Shown one piece after another: positions 63,254 through 64,000 of a stretch of 64,000 nucleotides of DNA. Each line of letters opens with the position of its first letter. Position 1 is the first letter of the stretch. Position numbers and translations under genes: made by a program. The DNA comes from Paraburkholderia fungorum (GTDB lineage: Bacteria; Pseudomonadota; Gammaproteobacteria; Burkholderiales; Burkholderiaceae): assembly GCF_902833645.1 (NCBI RefSeq), contig NZ_CADFGE010000001.1, forward strand, positions 434,001-498,000. The letters are read 5' to 3'. The notes below the pieces were generated by a model that worked only from the letters and a program-made list of their open reading frames with translations, made no database searches and was not told the origin of the DNA.

Positions 63254-63838
63254 ATGAAAATCACCCGGGAACCCGTCGCCTTGTCGCGCGCCACGCAATT
63301 GCTGAATCATGGCCCCGTCACGATCATTACCAGCGCGCACGGTGGCCGTTCGAATGTGATGGCGGCATCGTGGGCCATGCCGCTCGATTTCACGCCGCCG
63401 AAAGTCGTGGTAGTGGTGGACAGCCGCACGCTCACCCGGCAATTGATCGAAGCGAGCGGCGTGTTCGGACTGCAACTGCCGAGCCGTGGATTTGCGGCGC
63501 AGACGCTGGCGGTGGGCACGAACGCGGGCACCGAACTCGACAAGTTCTCGGCCTTCGATCTCGAGACCTTCCCGGCACAGCAAATCGACGTGCCGATGCT
63601 GGCCGGCTGCATCACGTGGATGGAATGCAAGGTGATCCCGGACGATAGCCAGCGGCACGATCTGATCATCGGCGAAGTGGTCGCCGCCTACGCGGACAGC
63701 CGCGTCTATTCGAACAACCGCTGGCACTTCGGCGACGATCCCAATCTGCGCACATGCCATTACGTGGCCGGCGGCACATTCTTCGCGACGGGCGATGCAT
63801 TTGAAGTCGAACCGGCGGCGAGCGGGTCGGGAGGCTGA
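63254..63838 (+). CDS. Flavin reductase-family FMN-binding protein
   Basis: 194 residues. The split-barrel motif is seen in GPVTIITSAHGGRSNVMAAS, VVVVVDSRTLTRQLIEASG and FGLQLPSRGFAAQ. HDLIIGEVVAAYADSRVY is the usual C-terminal strand. It binds FMN and probably supplies reduced flavin or acts as an oxidoreductase; no mono-oxygenase partner is adjacent. It is divergent from the racemase-like gene. Confidence 0.87.
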   Translation: MKITREPVALSRATQLLNHGPVTIITSAHGGRSNVMAASWAMPLDFTPPKVVVVVDSRTLTRQLIEASGVFGLQLPSRGFAAQTLAVGTNAGTELDKFSAFDLETFPAQQIDVPMLAGCITWMECKVIPDDSQRHDLIIGEVVAAYADSRVYSNNRWHFGDDPNLRTCHYVAGGTFFATGDAFEVEPAASGSGG

Positions 63839-63891
63839 CCGGTCCGCAAACAACGCGCGCATGACTCGCTACCTGGCGAGGTGTCTGTTCG

Positions 63892-63907
63892 AAGGCACGC
63901 GTGCCTT
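63892..63907. terminator. 16-bp palindrome between convergent genes
   Basis: AAGGCACGCGTGCCTT is perfectly self-complementary and overlaps the stop of the minus-strand gene at 63906. With no loop and no T-run it is a weak terminator candidate at best. Confidence 0.3.
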
Positions 63908-64000
63908 ACCTGTTGCCATCGGCAAACGCCGTGAGCGCGTCGCCCGCCAGCCGGTAGCGGACCCATTCGCTTTGTGCGCTCGCCCCGATAGACTCATAGA
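63906..64000 (-). CDS. GNAT acetyltransferase, C-terminal 30 residues (start outside window)
   Basis: Read on the minus strand from the window edge: YESIGASAQSEWVRYRLAGD, then ALTAFADGNR and TAA (63908-63906). YESIGA and the W-x-x-Y-R-L-x-G pattern are the usual last strand and helix of GNAT enzymes. The fragment is too short for the length-limited ORF scan but is convincing in composition. The acetyl-CoA site lies beyond base 64000. Confidence 0.7.
   Translation of the reverse strand, partial: YESIGASAQSEWVRYRLAGDALTAFADGNR

Noticed and set aside
1..64000. CRISPR arrays, tRNA/rRNA genes, transposases, integrases or phage modules
   Set aside because: None found by reading both strands: no regularly spaced repeats, no cloverleaf-like runs recognised and no mobile-element proteins.

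Overview
The window is GC-rich, densely coded chromosomal DNA that looks like Paraburkholderia/Burkholderia (beta-proteobacteria). The evidence is high GC at third positions, protein sequences typical of that group, many LysR/MocR/GNAT genes, and an intergenic palindrome of a kind common in these genomes. I see no rRNA, tRNA, CRISPR array, transposase, integrase or phage structural gene, so this is ordinary accessory-rich chromosome rather than an island. Both ends cut genes: an MFS transporter at the left, a GNAT acetyltransferase at the right.

Layout. 1-9.2 kb: MFS transporter tail; an HscC-type Hsp70 and its J-domain partner (minus strand), followed by what looks like a frameshifted small-gene remnant; a GNAT; a MocR regulator; an FAD-dependent amine oxidase; a DUF3562 protein and a DMT-transporter fragment. 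9.2-16.7 kb: mostly plus strand, with a DUF1295 membrane protein, CFA-type methyltransferase, uracil-DNA glycosylase-like protein, cytochrome b561, family 2 glycosyltransferase, Rieske oxygenase, a small membrane protein and an extended rubredoxin. 16.7-22.8 kb: SDR; divergent LysR/lysA; a second LysR divergent from an amino-acid-binding protein and an aspartoacylase-like hydrolase. 22.8-26 kb: palindromic repeat, Tat-exported phospholipase C, small lipoprotein. 26-34 kb: glycogen debranching enzyme, GH63 glucosidase, glucose-6-phosphate dehydrogenase, polyphosphate glucokinase-like ROK kinase and a PEBP-family protein. This set could release glucose from a glucan, phosphorylate it and oxidise it for NADPH. 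34-41 kb: aldo/keto reductase, then an iron-uptake operon with a Fur-like box (catecholate receptor, PKHD dioxygenase, PepSY membrane protein), nitroreductase, HiPIP, DOPA dioxygenase-like protein and GNAT.

41.3-45 kb is the least explained part. It holds an 888-bp gene-free stretch with a strong orphan terminator, a PhoU paralogue without pst genes, and three tightly coupled small genes of unknown function behind a near-consensus LexA box (43913-43928). This last group is the best candidate for an undescribed, SOS-controlled system. 45-49.3 kb: hybrid histidine kinase, a large lipoprotein and a glycine-zipper lipoprotein. 49.5-52.8 kb: an ECF42-type sigma factor with two YCII/DGPF proteins, an SRPBCC and a VOC protein. 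52.8-64 kb: LysE exporter, DUF4337, XapX with quinone oxidoreductase, AraC regulator, AEC transporter/LysR pair, GNATs, a second MocR regulator with a direct-repeat operator candidate, an Asp/Glu racemase-like protein and a flavin reductase.
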